Below, piece after piece: positions 1 to 7,729 of a DNA stretch of 32,361 nucleotides. A program made the translations under genes and the position numbers. The DNA comes from an uncultured Verrucomicrobia subdivision 3 bacterium (GTDB taxonomy: Bacteria; Verrucomicrobiota; Verrucomicrobiia; Limisphaerales; UBA11358): assembly GCA_903918885.1 (NCBI GenBank), contig CAIXFY010000017.1:1-32361 (forward strand). The letters run 5' to 3'. Under the pieces are notes generated by a model that saw only the letters and a list, made by a program, of their open reading frames with translations, ran no database searches and was not told where the DNA came from. The first letter of the stretch is position 1. Each line of letters begins with the position of its first letter.

Positions 1-554
1 ACGTTCGCGCCGAGTATTGTCAGCGCCCAGATGTCCGAGCGCGCGACGCGGCTGTAAAGGATGTCGCCGAGAATCGTGACGTTCAGCCCGGCGATTTTTC
101 CTTTGCGCTCGCGGATGGTGAAACAATCAAGCAACGCCTGCGTGGGATGCGCGTGCGCGCCGTCGCCGGCGTTGATGACGTGCGCGTCGAGCACGCGAGA
201 GAGAAAATGCGGTGCGCCGCTCGCGCTGTGGCGGATGACGATGAAGTCGGCATTGAGCGCCTGAAGGGTGAGCGCAGTGTCCTTGAGCGTCTCGCCTTTC
301 TTGAACGACGACGCCTCGGCGGAAAAATTCACGATGTCGGCGGAAAGCCGTTGCGCCGCCAGCTCAAAGCTGATGCGCGTGCGCGTGGACGGTTCGACGA
401 ATAAATTTACAACGGTCTTGCCGCGCAGCGCCGGAACTTTTTTAATCGCGCGTTCGCCGACAGCCTTGAACCCGCGCGCCGTGTCGAGCACGGTGATGAT
501 TTCTTCCGCCGTGAGCGACTCGATGTCGAGCAGATGTTTTTTGGTCCAGGCCAT
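1..554 (-). CDS. pyrB: Aspartate carbamoyltransferase catalytic chain, 5' part (runs off window)
   Basis: Catalyses carbamoyl phosphate + L-aspartate to N-carbamoyl-aspartate, the committed step of pyrimidine synthesis in the cytoplasm. The 184 visible codons begin [14 protein letters not shown] and hold the carbamoyl-phosphate loop EPSTRTR (about residues 54-60) and the HPTQALLD motif (about 140), so this is the N-terminal carbamoyl-phosphate domain and the start of the second domain. The C-terminal part lies beyond the left edge. It follows pyrR on the same strand after about 90 bp filled by a palindromic repeat, which suggests one pyr operon. The ATG at 554 is the only start that keeps the conserved N-terminus. 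The family assignment is firm; regulation through PyrR is inferred from the neighbour. Confidence 0.95.
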   Translation of the reverse strand, partial: MAWTKKHLLDIESLTAEEIITVLDTARGFKAVGERAIKKVPALRGKTVVNLFVEPSTRTRISFELAAQRLSADIVNFSAEASSFKKGETLKDTALTLQALNADFIVIRHSASGAPHFLSRVLDAHVINAGDGAHAHPTQALLDCFTIRERKGKIAGLNVTILGDILYSRVARSDIWALTILGAN

Positions 555-564
555 ATTTTTATTC

Positions 565-638
565 AACCGCAGAGAACGCAAGGAACACAAAGGCTTTGAT
601 TTGGTTTCATTTTTGCGATCTTTGCGTTCTCTGCGGTT
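565..638. repeat. Dispersed inverted repeat between pyrR and pyrB (GCAGAGAACGC type)
   Basis: Left arm AACCGCAGAGAACGCAA (565-581) is matched by a perfect 17-base inverted copy at 622-638, with an A/T-rich centre. It belongs to the same sequence style as the repeats at about 2174-2245, 15577-15606, 27972-28040 and 31025-31228. In the pyr transcript it would form a long hairpin directly before pyrB. Confidence 0.85.
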
Positions 639-642
639 AAAA

Positions 643-1179
643 TCATTTTTTCCGTAACAAAACTTGGTCTGCCGCCGCGCCAGCTTCGGTCAGCAGCAGC
701 GAAATTTTTTCGTACAGCGAGGTCGGCACGTTCTTGCCGATGAAATCCGCCTTGATGGGCAATTCGCGGTGGCCGCGATCCACCAGCACCGCGAGCTGGA
801 TTTTTTTCGGCCGACCAAAATCGTTCAGTGCATCCATCGCGGCGCGCGTGGTGCGGCCGCTGAACAGCACGTCGTCCACGAGCACAATGGTTTTGCCATT
901 CACGTCGAAAGGGATTTCCGTCGGATGAATCGTCGGCGCGATGCGTTGGTCGAGATCGTCGCGGTGCATTGACGTGTCGAGAATGCCCACGGGCACGGAA
1001 TGATTCCAGATTCCGCCAAGAATTTTTGCAAGCCGCGTCGCCAAGTGATCGCCACCGACCGGAATGCCGACGAGCGCGACCTCGGCGCTGCGCTCGTTGC
1101 GCTCGGCAATCTCGTGCGCGATGCGCGTGAGCGCGCGCTGAATGGCGGTGGCGTCGAGGATGACCGTGGCGTCAGACAT
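643..1179 (-). CDS. pyrR: PyrR: pyr operon regulator / uracil phosphoribosyltransferase
   Basis: 178 aa, the usual PyrR length. The phosphoribosyltransferase PRPP-binding loop [13 protein letters not shown] sits at residues 99-111, and the RDD and DVNGK segments around 73-97 are typical of PyrR. Family knowledge: PyrR binds UMP/UTP and pyr mRNA leaders to promote attenuation, and can also make UMP from uracil and PRPP. The next gene on the strand is pyrB. A terminator-like hairpin whose T-run touches the ATG at 1179 lies just upstream, so expression may be attenuated. No canonical PyrR binding loop was recognised by eye. Confidence 0.93.
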   Translation of the reverse strand: MSDATVILDATAIQRALTRIAHEIAERNERSAEVALVGIPVGGDHLATRLAKILGGIWNHSVPVGILDTSMHRDDLDQRIAPTIHPTEIPFDVNGKTIVLVDDVLFSGRTTRAAMDALNDFGRPKKIQLAVLVDRGHRELPIKADFIGKNVPTSLYEKISLLLTEAGAAADQVLLRKK

Positions 1180-1221
1180 AAAAAATCGCGAACCGCTCCC
1201 GACCGGCGGGGCTGATTCGCG
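1180..1221 (-). promoter_or_regulatory. Terminator/attenuator-like hairpin abutting the pyrR start codon
   Basis: Read on the minus strand, CGCGAA (1221-1216) pairs with TTCGCG (1192-1187), with a GC-rich inner hairpin between them. A run of six T (1185-1180) follows and touches the pyrR ATG. This is the layout of an intrinsic terminator or a ribosome-site-sequestering leader. It could end the upstream 73-aa gene transcript or act as an attenuator for pyrR-pyrB. The structure is seen; the role is inferred. Confidence 0.5.
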
Positions 1222-1293
1222 TTTTAGTTTTTGTTTTCATTTTTCCTTCGTCACCTCGCAGGGTGAAGTTAAAGGAGTAAATTTTATTTTATT

Positions 1294-1515
1294 TCAATTC
1301 GTCGCGGCGGCTTGTCGGGATTTGCGCCATTGGGCGCGGTGCTTGATGATCCAGTCCGTGAGCGCGCGCTCAAAACCGATGTCGTGGCCAGCCTTCTCGG
1401 ACTCGATCCACTTGTGGCGGAGGATTTCCTCGCGTTCCGCCTGAAACTCGCGGTAAAGCGTGGAGTTTTTGAGCAAATCACTCGCCGACGATGATTCTTT
1501 TGCGACGTTTGACAT
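1294..1515 (-). CDS. Small conserved protein (73 aa), unknown function
   Basis: 73 aa, starting MSNVAKESSSASDLLK and ending in a basic tail. It is soluble, mostly helical and charged, with the stretch HKWIESEKAGHDIGFERAL around residues 34-52. I recall similar short proteins with a HKWxxSExAGxDIGxExA pattern and a W-containing C-terminus in diverse bacteria, so this is probably a real conserved family, but I do not know a function. The ATG at 1515 is preferred over the upstream start at 1743, which would add about 76 residues of unlike composition that overlap the divergent Nudix gene. It lies upstream of pyrR on the same strand, 114 bp away. Confidence 0.65.
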   Translation of the reverse strand: MSNVAKESSSASDLLKNSTLYREFQAEREEILRHKWIESEKAGHDIGFERALTDWIIKHRAQWRKSRQAAATN

Positions 1516-1684
1516 AGCTAATTTAATAATGAGACTTAAGTTAAGTCCAAGCGCCATTTCTGGCAAATGAAATCTGGATTGGAAAAACCGTGGCAACCAA
1601 TGGCTTGCGGCGACGGCGGGAAGCGCGTGAATGTCGGATAAAAATATTTCGACCTGGCTGGTATTCGCGTTTATTTTTCGGTGC

Positions 1685-2200
1685 ATGAGCGAAGAGGTTT
1701 TTGATATCGTCAACGCGCGCGACGAGGTGATCGGGCAGAACACGCGGCGCGAGGTTCATGCGCGCGGGCTGTGGCATCGCGCGGTTCATGTGCTGGTGTT
1801 CAACGCGCGCGGCGAAGTTTTCCTCCAGAAGCGCTCTCTGAAAAAGGACATCGCCGCCGGCAAATGGGATTCGTCGTCGTCCGGTCATTTGGACACCGGC
1901 GAAACTTACGATGCGTGCGCGGTGCGCGAGGTGCGCGAGGAGATCGGCTTGCACCTGACGCAGACGCCGCAGCGGCTTTTCAAGATTGATGCATGCAAAG
2001 AAACTGGTTGGGAATTTTGCTGGATTTACCGCTGCGAAAGTGAGGGACCGTTCGTCCTGCATCCCGATGAGATTGAAACCGGCGCATGGTTCGCGCCCGA
2101 CGCGGTGATGAAATGGGTAAACGAAAAGCCGGAGGATTTCGCGAGCTGCTTTGTGTTGCTGTGGGGAATTTATCTCACGCAAAGTCACCAAACCGCATAA
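1685..2200 (+). CDS. Nudix hydrolase, isopentenyl-diphosphate isomerase/YfcD-like
   Basis: 171 aa from the ATG at 1685; an upstream in-frame start at 1631 adds 18 poorly conserved residues. The Nudix box is complete at residues 67-89: G67, E73, R81-E82, E85-E86, G88, giving the Mg2+-binding helix. The layout [20 protein letters not shown] followed by [13 protein letters not shown] is shared by type 1 IPP isomerases and by YfcD-type Nudix enzymes of unsettled substrate. Without the diagnostic Cys/Glu pair confirmed, the substrate stays open. The last roughly eight residues and the TAA are encoded by the left arm of a dispersed repeat (from about 2174), so the native C-terminus was probably replaced or extended by repeat insertion. 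It is followed by clpP on the same strand. Confidence 0.85.
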   Translation: MSEEVFDIVNARDEVIGQNTRREVHARGLWHRAVHVLVFNARGEVFLQKRSLKKDIAAGKWDSSSSGHLDTGETYDACAVREVREEIGLHLTQTPQRLFKIDACKETGWEFCWIYRCESEGPFVLHPDEIETGAWFAPDAVMKWVNEKPEDFASCFVLLWGIYLTQSHQTA

Positions 2201-2245
2201 GAAAAATGTTTTGCAGGTGCTTTGCGCCTTAGCGGCCTTGCGTGA
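2174..2245. repeat. Dispersed inverted repeat overlapping the Nudix gene end (CTCACGCAAAG type)
   Basis: The left arm begins CTCACGCAAAG at 2174. The right arm ends with CTTTGCGCCTTAGCGG (from about 2219) and CCTTGCGTGAG at 2245. The arms are imperfect inverted copies. The repeat supplies the stop codon of the Nudix gene at 2198-2200 and part of the leader of clpP. Confidence 0.7.
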
Positions 2246-2294
2246 GTTCGGTTTGTACCTTTACTTGCGGCAAAAATGGAGTAGTTATTTCGCC

Positions 2295-2915
2295 ATGCAA
2301 AATTCGATTATTCCTTATCCGACCGTCATCGAACAAACCGCACGGGGCGAGCGCCAGTTTGATATTTTTTCGCGACTGTTGGTTGACCGCATCATCTTTC
2401 TCGGCACGCCGGTGGACGATGGCATTGCCAACGTCATTGTCGCGCAACTGTTGTTTCTCCAGATGACCGACGCCAAGAAGGACGTGCATTTCTACATCAA
2501 TTCACCCGGCGGCAGCGTGTCCGCTGGATTGGCGATTTACGACACGATGCAATACATGACGTGTGACATAAACACCTACTGCGTCGGCCAGGCCGCGAGC
2601 ATGGGCGCAGTGCTGCTGTCCGGCGGCACGAAGGGCAAGCGCTTCGCTTTGCCGAATTCCAACATCATGATCCACCAGGTTCTCGGCGGCGCGGAAGGCC
2701 AGGCCAGCGACGTGGAAATCCGCGTGAAATACATGCTCAAACTCAAGCAGCGCCTGAACACGATTTTGTCCAAGCACACCGGCCAGACTTACGACACGGT
2801 GGAAAAAGCCTGTGACCGCGATAATTTCATGAGCGCCGAGGAAGCAAAAGCCTTCGGCCTAGTGGATCACGTCGTGCAGTCGCGCAAAGATGTTCCAAGC
2901 GCGGAAAAGGTTTAA
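2295..2915 (+). CDS. clpP: ATP-dependent Clp protease proteolytic subunit
   Basis: 206 aa, standard ClpP size. The catalytic triad is visible: Ser102 in [11 protein letters not shown], His127 in MIHQVLGG and Asp176 in [11 protein letters not shown], with the same His-Asp spacing as E. coli ClpP. The oxyanion-loop motif [11 protein letters not shown] is at 68-78. ClpP forms two stacked heptameric rings and degrades proteins fed by ClpX/ClpA-type ATPases in the cytoplasm. The ATG at 2295 gives the usual short propeptide ([14 protein letters not shown]); in-frame sequence further upstream is repeat-derived. No clpX is adjacent in this window. A hairpin terminator follows at 2946-2982. Confidence 0.97.
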   Translation: MQNSIIPYPTVIEQTARGERQFDIFSRLLVDRIIFLGTPVDDGIANVIVAQLLFLQMTDAKKDVHFYINSPGGSVSAGLAIYDTMQYMTCDINTYCVGQAASMGAVLLSGGTKGKRFALPNSNIMIHQVLGGAEGQASDVEIRVKYMLKLKQRLNTILSKHTGQTYDTVEKACDRDNFMSAEEAKAFGLVDHVVQSRKDVPSAEKV

Positions 2916-2945
2916 GACTCCAATTTAAACTGTGACCTGAATGCG

Positions 2946-2982
2946 GCGAAGAGAAATCCCTCTTCGCTCTTACTTTTTCTTT
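2946..2982 (+). terminator. Rho-independent terminator after clpP
   Basis: GCGAAGAG (2946-2953) pairs with CTCTTCGC (2960-2967) around a 6-nt loop, followed by a T-rich run (TACTTTTTCTTTT). It lies between convergent clpP and the minus-strand 64-aa gene, whose stop codon is inside the T-rich tail. Confidence 0.65.
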
Positions 2983-3164
2983 TGTCCTAATCCCCAGATA
3001 AGCCAGAAGGAGATGAGCAGCAAAAGAACCAGCCACCAGAAATAAACCAGTTCGCGCGCCCCCATTTCCACAAAGCGCATCACGGGCGGAAACAGCAGCG
3101 CCAGCAGCAAAATCACCACTAATGCGCCCAGCAGCTTGAAGAAAAATGCGTAACGCGAATTCAT
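2970..3164 (-). CDS. Small membrane protein, 64 aa, two predicted TM segments
   Basis: Not recognised as a named family. The protein has two hydrophobic stretches, about residues 9-28 (LLGALVVILLLALLFPPVM) and 41-58 (YFWWLVLLLLISFWLIWG), joined by a short polar loop, and ends in basic GQKKK. This fits a small inner-membrane protein with a cytoplasmic C-terminus. It starts 12 bp after the stop of the SPFH/prohibitin-like gene on the same strand, so the two are probably co-transcribed and the small protein could be a partner of the SPFH assembly. That link is inferred from position only. Confidence 0.6.
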   Translation of the reverse strand: MNSRYAFFFKLLGALVVILLLALLFPPVMRFVEMGARELVYFWWLVLLLLISFWLIWGLGQKKK

Positions 3165-3176
3165 GCCTTGCCGCGT

Positions 3177-3971
3177 TTATTTATTTTTCAAGTCCACCGT
3201 CGGCAACAGCATGTTCACGCCGCCGCCATTCGCACCGCCGACGTAGAGCGGTGCTTTGCCATCCCATTTTTCCACGATCTGCAAATCAATGAACGCCGGC
3301 GTGAGCTTGAGCGCTTCACCTCGAATCCTGATGGATTCCGCGTCGCCTTTGGCCTTGATGATGACCGTGTCGGCCTCAATCTGCGCCTTCTGCTGCGTGA
3401 AACTGGCCTTGGCCGCTTCTTGTTGCATGACCATTTTTGATTCGATGGCCGTTTCGAGTTCGTGCGAGAGATCAATGTTCTGGATGACTACATCCACGAT
3501 GACGACGATATCGCCGACTTTCTTCTGCGCGGCGATGAGCGCGGCGGACTTAATGGCCTCGCGCTGTTTCACAATCTGTTCGGCGCTATCCAACGCAGTG
3601 GCTTCTTTCAGTGCCTCTTGCACGCGCGGCGCAATCAAACTATCGAACGGATCGCCGGCGAACTGCTGGTAAATTTTTACAACCGAACTTTCAGGAATTT
3701 TGTAAAGCACGCGCAGTTCTGTCTTCACCTGTTGCAAATCCGAGGAATAACAGTCCGCCGTCAATTCACGCGTCTGTTGGCGCACAGAGACCGGCACAAT
3801 CGTAGTAATAAACGGCGTTTTCCAACCAAAACCTTCCGGCTTGAAAACCGTGGATACCTTGCCTAGCGTCACCTCTACCCCGCGAAAGCCGGGTTGGACG
3901 ACATAGCTGGCGGACGAGGCCGCGATGATGATGACGAAAATCAGGATGGCAACCCCAATCAGTCTGGCCAT
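3177..3971 (-). CDS. SPFH/prohibitin-like membrane protein
   Basis: 264 aa from the ATG at 3971; in-frame ATGs at 3986 and 4010 would add up to 13 residues. An N-terminal membrane anchor (about 3-24, MARLIGVAILIFVIIIAA) is followed by the prohibitin-homology core: FRGVEVTLGKV, then VRQQTREL and the helical KREA-rich segment with QIEADTVIIKAKGDAES typical of prohibitins. The C-terminus carries a Gly/Asn-rich linker and a short tail. SPFH proteins form large membrane-anchored rings that scaffold or restrain membrane proteases such as FtsH. It is paired with a 64-aa membrane protein 12 bp downstream. The family is confident; the client is unknown. Confidence 0.88.
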   Translation of the reverse strand: MARLIGVAILIFVIIIAASSASYVVQPGFRGVEVTLGKVSTVFKPEGFGWKTPFITTIVPVSVRQQTRELTADCYSSDLQQVKTELRVLYKIPESSVVKIYQQFAGDPFDSLIAPRVQEALKEATALDSAEQIVKQREAIKSAALIAAQKKVGDIVVIVDVVIQNIDLSHELETAIESKMVMQQEAAKASFTQQKAQIEADTVIIKAKGDAESIRIRGEALKLTPAFIDLQIVEKWDGKAPLYVGGANGGGVNMLLPTVDLKNK

Positions 3972-4200
3972 GGTTTCAGCGCGCATAAAATAATTTGTTA
4001 GTGAAAGCATTTAGCACACAACCCGCCCGCGCAAGGCAAAATCATCGTCGCGAGACTCAAACGGATTGCCCTTGAGGCAAAAGCGGAACAACCCTTTTGC
4101 TCAAAGTTTTTCGTCGTCCACACCGCAGCGCGAACGTAAAATGGGCGCGGTAATTTTCCCAAGGTGGCAGGCAGGCGCATGGACTGGCGCAATTCCCGGT

Positions 4201-4229
4201 TTGACAGAAGGCAAAATGTCCGCAGAATG
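4201..4229 (+). promoter_or_regulatory. Probable promoter of the tRNA pair
   Basis: A perfect -35 hexamer TTGACA at 4201-4206 is followed 17 bp later by a weak -10 (AGAATG, 4224-4229), placing the start of transcription just before the first tRNA at 4246. The -10 match is poor, so this is moderate evidence. Confidence 0.45.
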
Positions 4230-4245
4230 ATTGGCCGTTTCGGTC

Positions 4246-4322
4246 GCCAGCGTAGCTCAGTTGGTTAGAGCGTGGGACTCATAAGCCCGAGGTCAGTGGT
4301 TCGATTCCACTCGCTGGCACCA
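4246..4322 (+). tRNA. tRNA with CAU anticodon (elongator tRNA-Met, or tRNA-Ile2)
   Basis: A cloverleaf can be drawn: acceptor GCCAGCG/CGCTGGC, D-arm GCTC/GAGC, anticodon loop CTCATAA (CAU), T-arm AGTGG-TTCGATT-CCACT, discriminator A and encoded CCA. It is not the initiator, because acceptor pair 1-72 is a normal G-C. The anticodon stem has an A31-G39 mismatch and a T-G pair at 27-43. CAU could also be tRNA-Ile2 after lysidine modification; I favour elongator Met. It is 9 bp ahead of tRNA-Val. Confidence 0.9.
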
Positions 4323-4331
4323 ATCCGGTTC

Positions 4332-4406
4332 GGGCGCTTGGCGCAGTGGTAGCGCTGCTCCTTTACACGGAGAAGGTCGGGGGTTCGAATCCCTCAGTGC
4401 CCACCA
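4332..4406 (+). tRNA. tRNA-Val (UAC)
   Basis: Acceptor GGGCGCT pairs with AGTGCCC (one G-T). The anticodon stem CTCC/GGAG encloses loop TTTACAC, anticodon TAC, and the T-arm GGGGG-TTCGAAT-CCCTC and encoded CCA follow. Its last 13 bases overlap, on the opposite strand, the stop codon and final codons of the GT21 glycosyltransferase gene. Confidence 0.95.
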
Positions 4407-5557
4407 TCTTCAGAAATCAAAGTCCCGTCGCGCCGCAAGCGCATTTTCCGCCCGCGCCATTCGATCGTGTTGCCGGCAAACGCGCAAAGCCAGATCGCCG
4501 CCGTCAGCAAGTCTTTCACGGGAACGAGCCACGCGGGCGAAATCAAATTTCCTTCCGGCGTGAACCGGCGCTGCAAATTTTGCGCGAGCGCGATGCGCGC
4601 GAGCAAAAGAAAAATTGCCGCCAGCGGCGCGCAAAAAGTTTTGCCGGCCATCAGCGAAACCGCCAGCCACAGCACTGGCCACAGCGACGCGTTCGAGAGG
4701 ATGCTGAAAAAATATGGCAGCGGCTGGCAGACGCGGATGGTGCGCGCCCAGCGGAGTTGGTGTTTCCAGACCGCCCGCCAGTTCATCGGCGCATCCCAGC
4801 ATTCCACCACGACGGGGCAAAGCGCGATGGCGTGACCTTTTTTGCAAATACGATGGCCAAGTTGGTAATCGTCGGCGAGGCAGTCTGCGAGCGCGGCGAA
4901 ACCGCCAATTTCATCAAGCGCTTGGCGGCGTAACAGAATCGCCGCGCCGAGTGCGAAGTCGAGCGGCTTCAGACTTTTCGACTGTAAAACCTGGCTCCAG
5001 AAATCGGCGTTGATGGCGACGGCTTCCCATCGCATCGCGGCGTTGACCGGATTGGCGAGACGATAAAAACAATTCACGAGTCCGATTTTTTCCTCGCGCA
5101 GCGGAGCCACGAAGCTGGCGAGAAAATCCGGAGGAACGCGCACATCCGCATCGCAGACAAGAATCAAATCGTGCGCCGCGAGTTTTTCGAGCTGGACGAG
5201 TTTGGCGACCTTGGCGTTCGCGCCGACGAGGTTTTGGCAGATGACCAGTTGCGCATCGCAGCCGGGATTTTCCGCGAGAAGTGCGTGAACGATTTCGCAG
5301 ACGGGATCGTTTGCATCCGCCACGCCGAATAAAATTTGCACCGGCCCGGCGTAATTTTGTTGGAGCCAGCTTTGGAGCGATGCGCGGGTGGTGGTGTCGC
5401 AGCCTTTCAGCGGCTTAAGGATGGAAATCGGTGGCGCAAAATTTTCCACGGCGATGCGCTGGTGCAGCGGAAATTTTCTGGCGGCGAGCCATTGCCAGAA
5501 AACGAGCGCGCAACTCAAGCCAGCCAGCGCGCCGAGGATGTAAACCAGAAAAATCAC
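4394..5557 (-). CDS. GT21-type glycosyltransferase (ceramide glucosyltransferase/HpnI-like), membrane
   Basis: 387 aa. An N-terminal membrane anchor (about 2-22) precedes a GT-A domain with ISILKPLKG (44-52), the metal-binding DAD at 136-138, LADD at 227-230 and the QLRW motif at 267-270. Two or three hydrophobic C-terminal segments follow (about 290-322 and 343-362). This D-D-D-(Q/R)xxRW layout and topology fit family GT21: ceramide glucosyltransferases and the hopanoid-linked HpnI. The acceptor is therefore a membrane lipid. No other hpn genes are in view, so the lipid is unknown. The stop codon TGA (4396-4394) and last codons lie antisense inside the 3' end of tRNA-Val. The GH42-like gene is 28 bp upstream on the same strand. 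Confidence 0.85.
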   Translation of the reverse strand: MIFLVYILGALAGLSCALVFWQWLAARKFPLHQRIAVENFAPPISILKPLKGCDTTTRASLQSWLQQNYAGPVQILFGVADANDPVCEIVHALLAENPGCDAQLVICQNLVGANAKVAKLVQLEKLAAHDLILVCDADVRVPPDFLASFVAPLREEKIGLVNCFYRLANPVNAAMRWEAVAINADFWSQVLQSKSLKPLDFALGAAILLRRQALDEIGGFAALADCLADDYQLGHRICKKGHAIALCPVVVECWDAPMNWRAVWKHQLRWARTIRVCQPLPYFFSILSNASLWPVLWLAVSLMAGKTFCAPLAAIFLLLARIALAQNLQRRFTPEGNLISPAWLVPVKDLLTAAIWLCAFAGNTIEWRGRKMRLRRDGTLISEDGGH

Positions 5558-5585
5558 CGCCAGAGGGAACTAGATTTCCACCGAT

Positions 5586-7655
5586 TTAACCAGCGGATTT
5601 GACGTCCGGATGCTCGTCAATAACGAGGACGCCGTGCGGCGGGAGGTCGTAGTTGCCGATGATGTTTTGGCCGGTGAGGAAGTCGTGCATCGGCTTGTAA
5701 AACTGGACGCGAACTTGGGTCGGCTGGTGGTTCAGCAGGAAATACATCCGGGAACCTTCCTTCTCGCGCAGCGAAACCTCAATGTTTTCCGGCACTTTCA
5801 GCAGCGGAAGCAGACCGCTCATCTGGCGCAACCAGATGACGAGGTCGTGATAAAAAAACTGGTGACTTTGGGTGCCGATGTATATCGCCTTGCCCAGCCC
5901 GAAGGTGTTCATGGTGATGGCGGGTTTGCCGGCGTAAAAATCTTTGCCGAAGGCGGCGAGTATCTGGCAACCCTTGGGTTCGATGATGTCGCACCAGATT
6001 TTGGCCGGGTGCATGTGGCTGGTCTGGAACGCGCCCCTGAAGGTGAGCAGGTTGTCCTCGGTAGGCGACAACATGTCACTTTCCAACACTTCGAGGCCGA
6101 ACAGATCGGTGAGGTTGTGCGGGAAACCAGTGGTGGGCACGATGGCATTTTCATCCACCAAGCCGGTGTTGAAGGTGCTGATGAGCGTGCCGCCGTTCTG
6201 GACGTAAAGTTTCAGCCGGTCAGATTCGTTGGCGGAGAGAAGATGCAGCGACGGAGCGAAAACGATTTTGTATTTTGACAAATCTTCGCTGGGCCGCGCG
6301 AAGTCCACGAGGATGTTGCGGTCGTGAAGCGAGTTGTAGATGAGCTGGATGTGTTCGCGCAGGTTGAAATGTTTGGTGGGCTGGTTCGGTTGCGCCAGCA
6401 GCCAGTCGTTGTCGTGTGAATAGAGAATGCAGGCTTCGGCGGAAACTTTGGTGTCCTTAAGCGCGGGCGCCAGCACCTTGAGCTCCTCGCCAATGTGAGA
6501 AATTTCGTCGAACACGCGGCGGCTGCCAGTATCGAGATTATGGGGCAGAACGGCGCCGTGAAATTTTTCGGATCCGATCCGCGGCTGCCGCCAGCGGAAA
6601 AAGAGAATCGCGTTGGCGCCGCGGGAAATAAGCTGATAGGTGAACATCCGCAGCACGCCGGGGCGGACGAGCGAATTCACTTCCTGCCAGCTCACGTTGC
6701 CGGCCTTTTGCTCGATCACCCAAAATCCACTGTCGCCGTCGGGCGTGCGAATGTCGGTTTTTTTGAGCGAGCGGAGCATGTCGATTTCGCAGGCGATTTC
6801 CGCCGGCTTGGCCTTGATGGCCGCCGTGCTTTCGATGGAAACGAAATCAATTTCCTGCGCCAGATCAAAATGGTCAAAGCGGTGGCGCAGCGCGCGGAGG
6901 TTGGTGGTGACCGGCCGGTCGGGCGTGATTTTGCGGAGAATTTCCGCCTGCATCTTCACGAACTGGACGATGGTGTCGCTGCAAAAACGGTTCCAGTTCA
7001 GAACCAACGCCGGGTTGTGGACGGTCGGCGCAGCCATCGGCATCGGCACCTCATTCCACGCGTTGACAACCTGCCCCCAGTGACGGAGGCCGAGCCGCTC
7101 GTTGAGCTTCTCGATGGTTTCATATTTGGCTTCGAGCCAGAGATGCCAGTCGCGGCGCGCGTCTTCGTTGAAGGAAGATTCGGTAAAATGGCCGCCCACG
7201 CTGTTGTCAATCTGCCAAGCGAGCAACTGCGGGTGATCGCCCAGCGCCTCGGCCAGTTTTTCCACGATGCGCTTGGAATAATTCCAATAGTTGTCGCTGT
7301 TCAAACAAACGGCGCGGCGCGTGCCTTCATGTTTGACGCGGCCGGATTCGTCCACAGGCAAAATCTCCGGATGTTTTTGAGCGAGCCAAATCGGCGGCGC
7401 AGCGGTGGGCGTGCCGAGAATGACCTGAATGCCCTTTTCACCCATCACATCCATGACGCGCTGAAGCCAGCCGAAATCAAATTTGCCGTCCTCGCTTTCG
7501 CAGAGACCCCAGGAAAATTCACCGATGCGGACGACATTGAATCCGGCTTTGGCCATGAGTGCGGCGTCCTGTTGCCATTGCGCTTCGGGATTTTCCGCCG
7601 TGCCGCCAAAGGGGAAGACCCATTGCTCGGGATAGTAATCAACGCCGAAATACAT
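5586..7655 (-). CDS. GH42-like beta-galactosidase homologue with Ser in place of the acid/base Glu
   Basis: 689 aa, typical of GH42 (TIM barrel, trimerisation/glutamine-amidotransferase-like domain, C-terminal beta domain). The N-terminus YFGVDYYPEQW and the FNVVRIGEFSWG and GTPTAAPPIWL motifs are classic for the family. The putative nucleophile Glu315 is present in FWVIEQKAGNVSW. The acid/base position, normally NE in a QIDNEYG-like motif, reads WQIDNSVGGH, with Ser152 coded AGC. The usual WDxYP-type segment is also changed (VSIESTAAI, 272-280). It may therefore be a divergent subfamily using another proton donor, or a non-hydrolytic paralogue. No signal peptide is visible, so it is probably cytoplasmic. 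It lies 28 bp before the GT21 gene. Confidence 0.85.
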   Translation of the reverse strand: MYFGVDYYPEQWVFPFGGTAENPEAQWQQDAALMAKAGFNVVRIGEFSWGLCESEDGKFDFGWLQRVMDVMGEKGIQVILGTPTAAPPIWLAQKHPEILPVDESGRVKHEGTRRAVCLNSDNYWNYSKRIVEKLAEALGDHPQLLAWQIDNSVGGHFTESSFNEDARRDWHLWLEAKYETIEKLNERLGLRHWGQVVNAWNEVPMPMAAPTVHNPALVLNWNRFCSDTIVQFVKMQAEILRKITPDRPVTTNLRALRHRFDHFDLAQEIDFVSIESTAAIKAKPAEIACEIDMLRSLKKTDIRTPDGDSGFWVIEQKAGNVSWQEVNSLVRPGVLRMFTYQLISRGANAILFFRWRQPRIGSEKFHGAVLPHNLDTGSRRVFDEISHIGEELKVLAPALKDTKVSAEACILYSHDNDWLLAQPNQPTKHFNLREHIQLIYNSLHDRNILVDFARPSEDLSKYKIVFAPSLHLLSANESDRLKLYVQNGGTLISTFNTGLVDENAIVPTTGFPHNLTDLFGLEVLESDMLSPTEDNLLTFRGAFQTSHMHPAKIWCDIIEPKGCQILAAFGKDFYAGKPAITMNTFGLGKAIYIGTQSHQFFYHDLVIWLRQMSGLLPLLKVPENIEVSLREKEGSRMYFLLNHQPTQVRVQFYKPMHDFLTGQNIIGNYDLPPHGVLVIDEHPDVKSAG

Positions 7656-7683
7656 AATTTTGCTTGAGGGTTATTTCGACCCT

Positions 7684-7729
7684 AAAAGCAAACCGCCGCG
7701 CTGGCAAACAAAATCGCGCAACGCGGCGG
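7684..7729 (-). terminator. Possible terminator after the AsmA-like gene
   Basis: On the minus strand CCGCCGCG (7729-7722) pairs perfectly with CGCGGCGG (7700-7693) around a 21-nt loop, followed by TTTGCTTTT. It sits 15 bp past the stop of the AsmA-like gene and before the GH42 start. The loop is long, so this is only moderate evidence. Confidence 0.4.

Noticed and set aside
4246-4322. Initiator tRNA-fMet
   Set aside because: The first acceptor pair is a normal G-C and the D-arm is of elongator type.
6495-7667. 390-aa open frame on the plus strand opposite the GH42 gene
   Set aside because: Antisense shadow of a well-supported GH42 gene; biased composition and no motifs.
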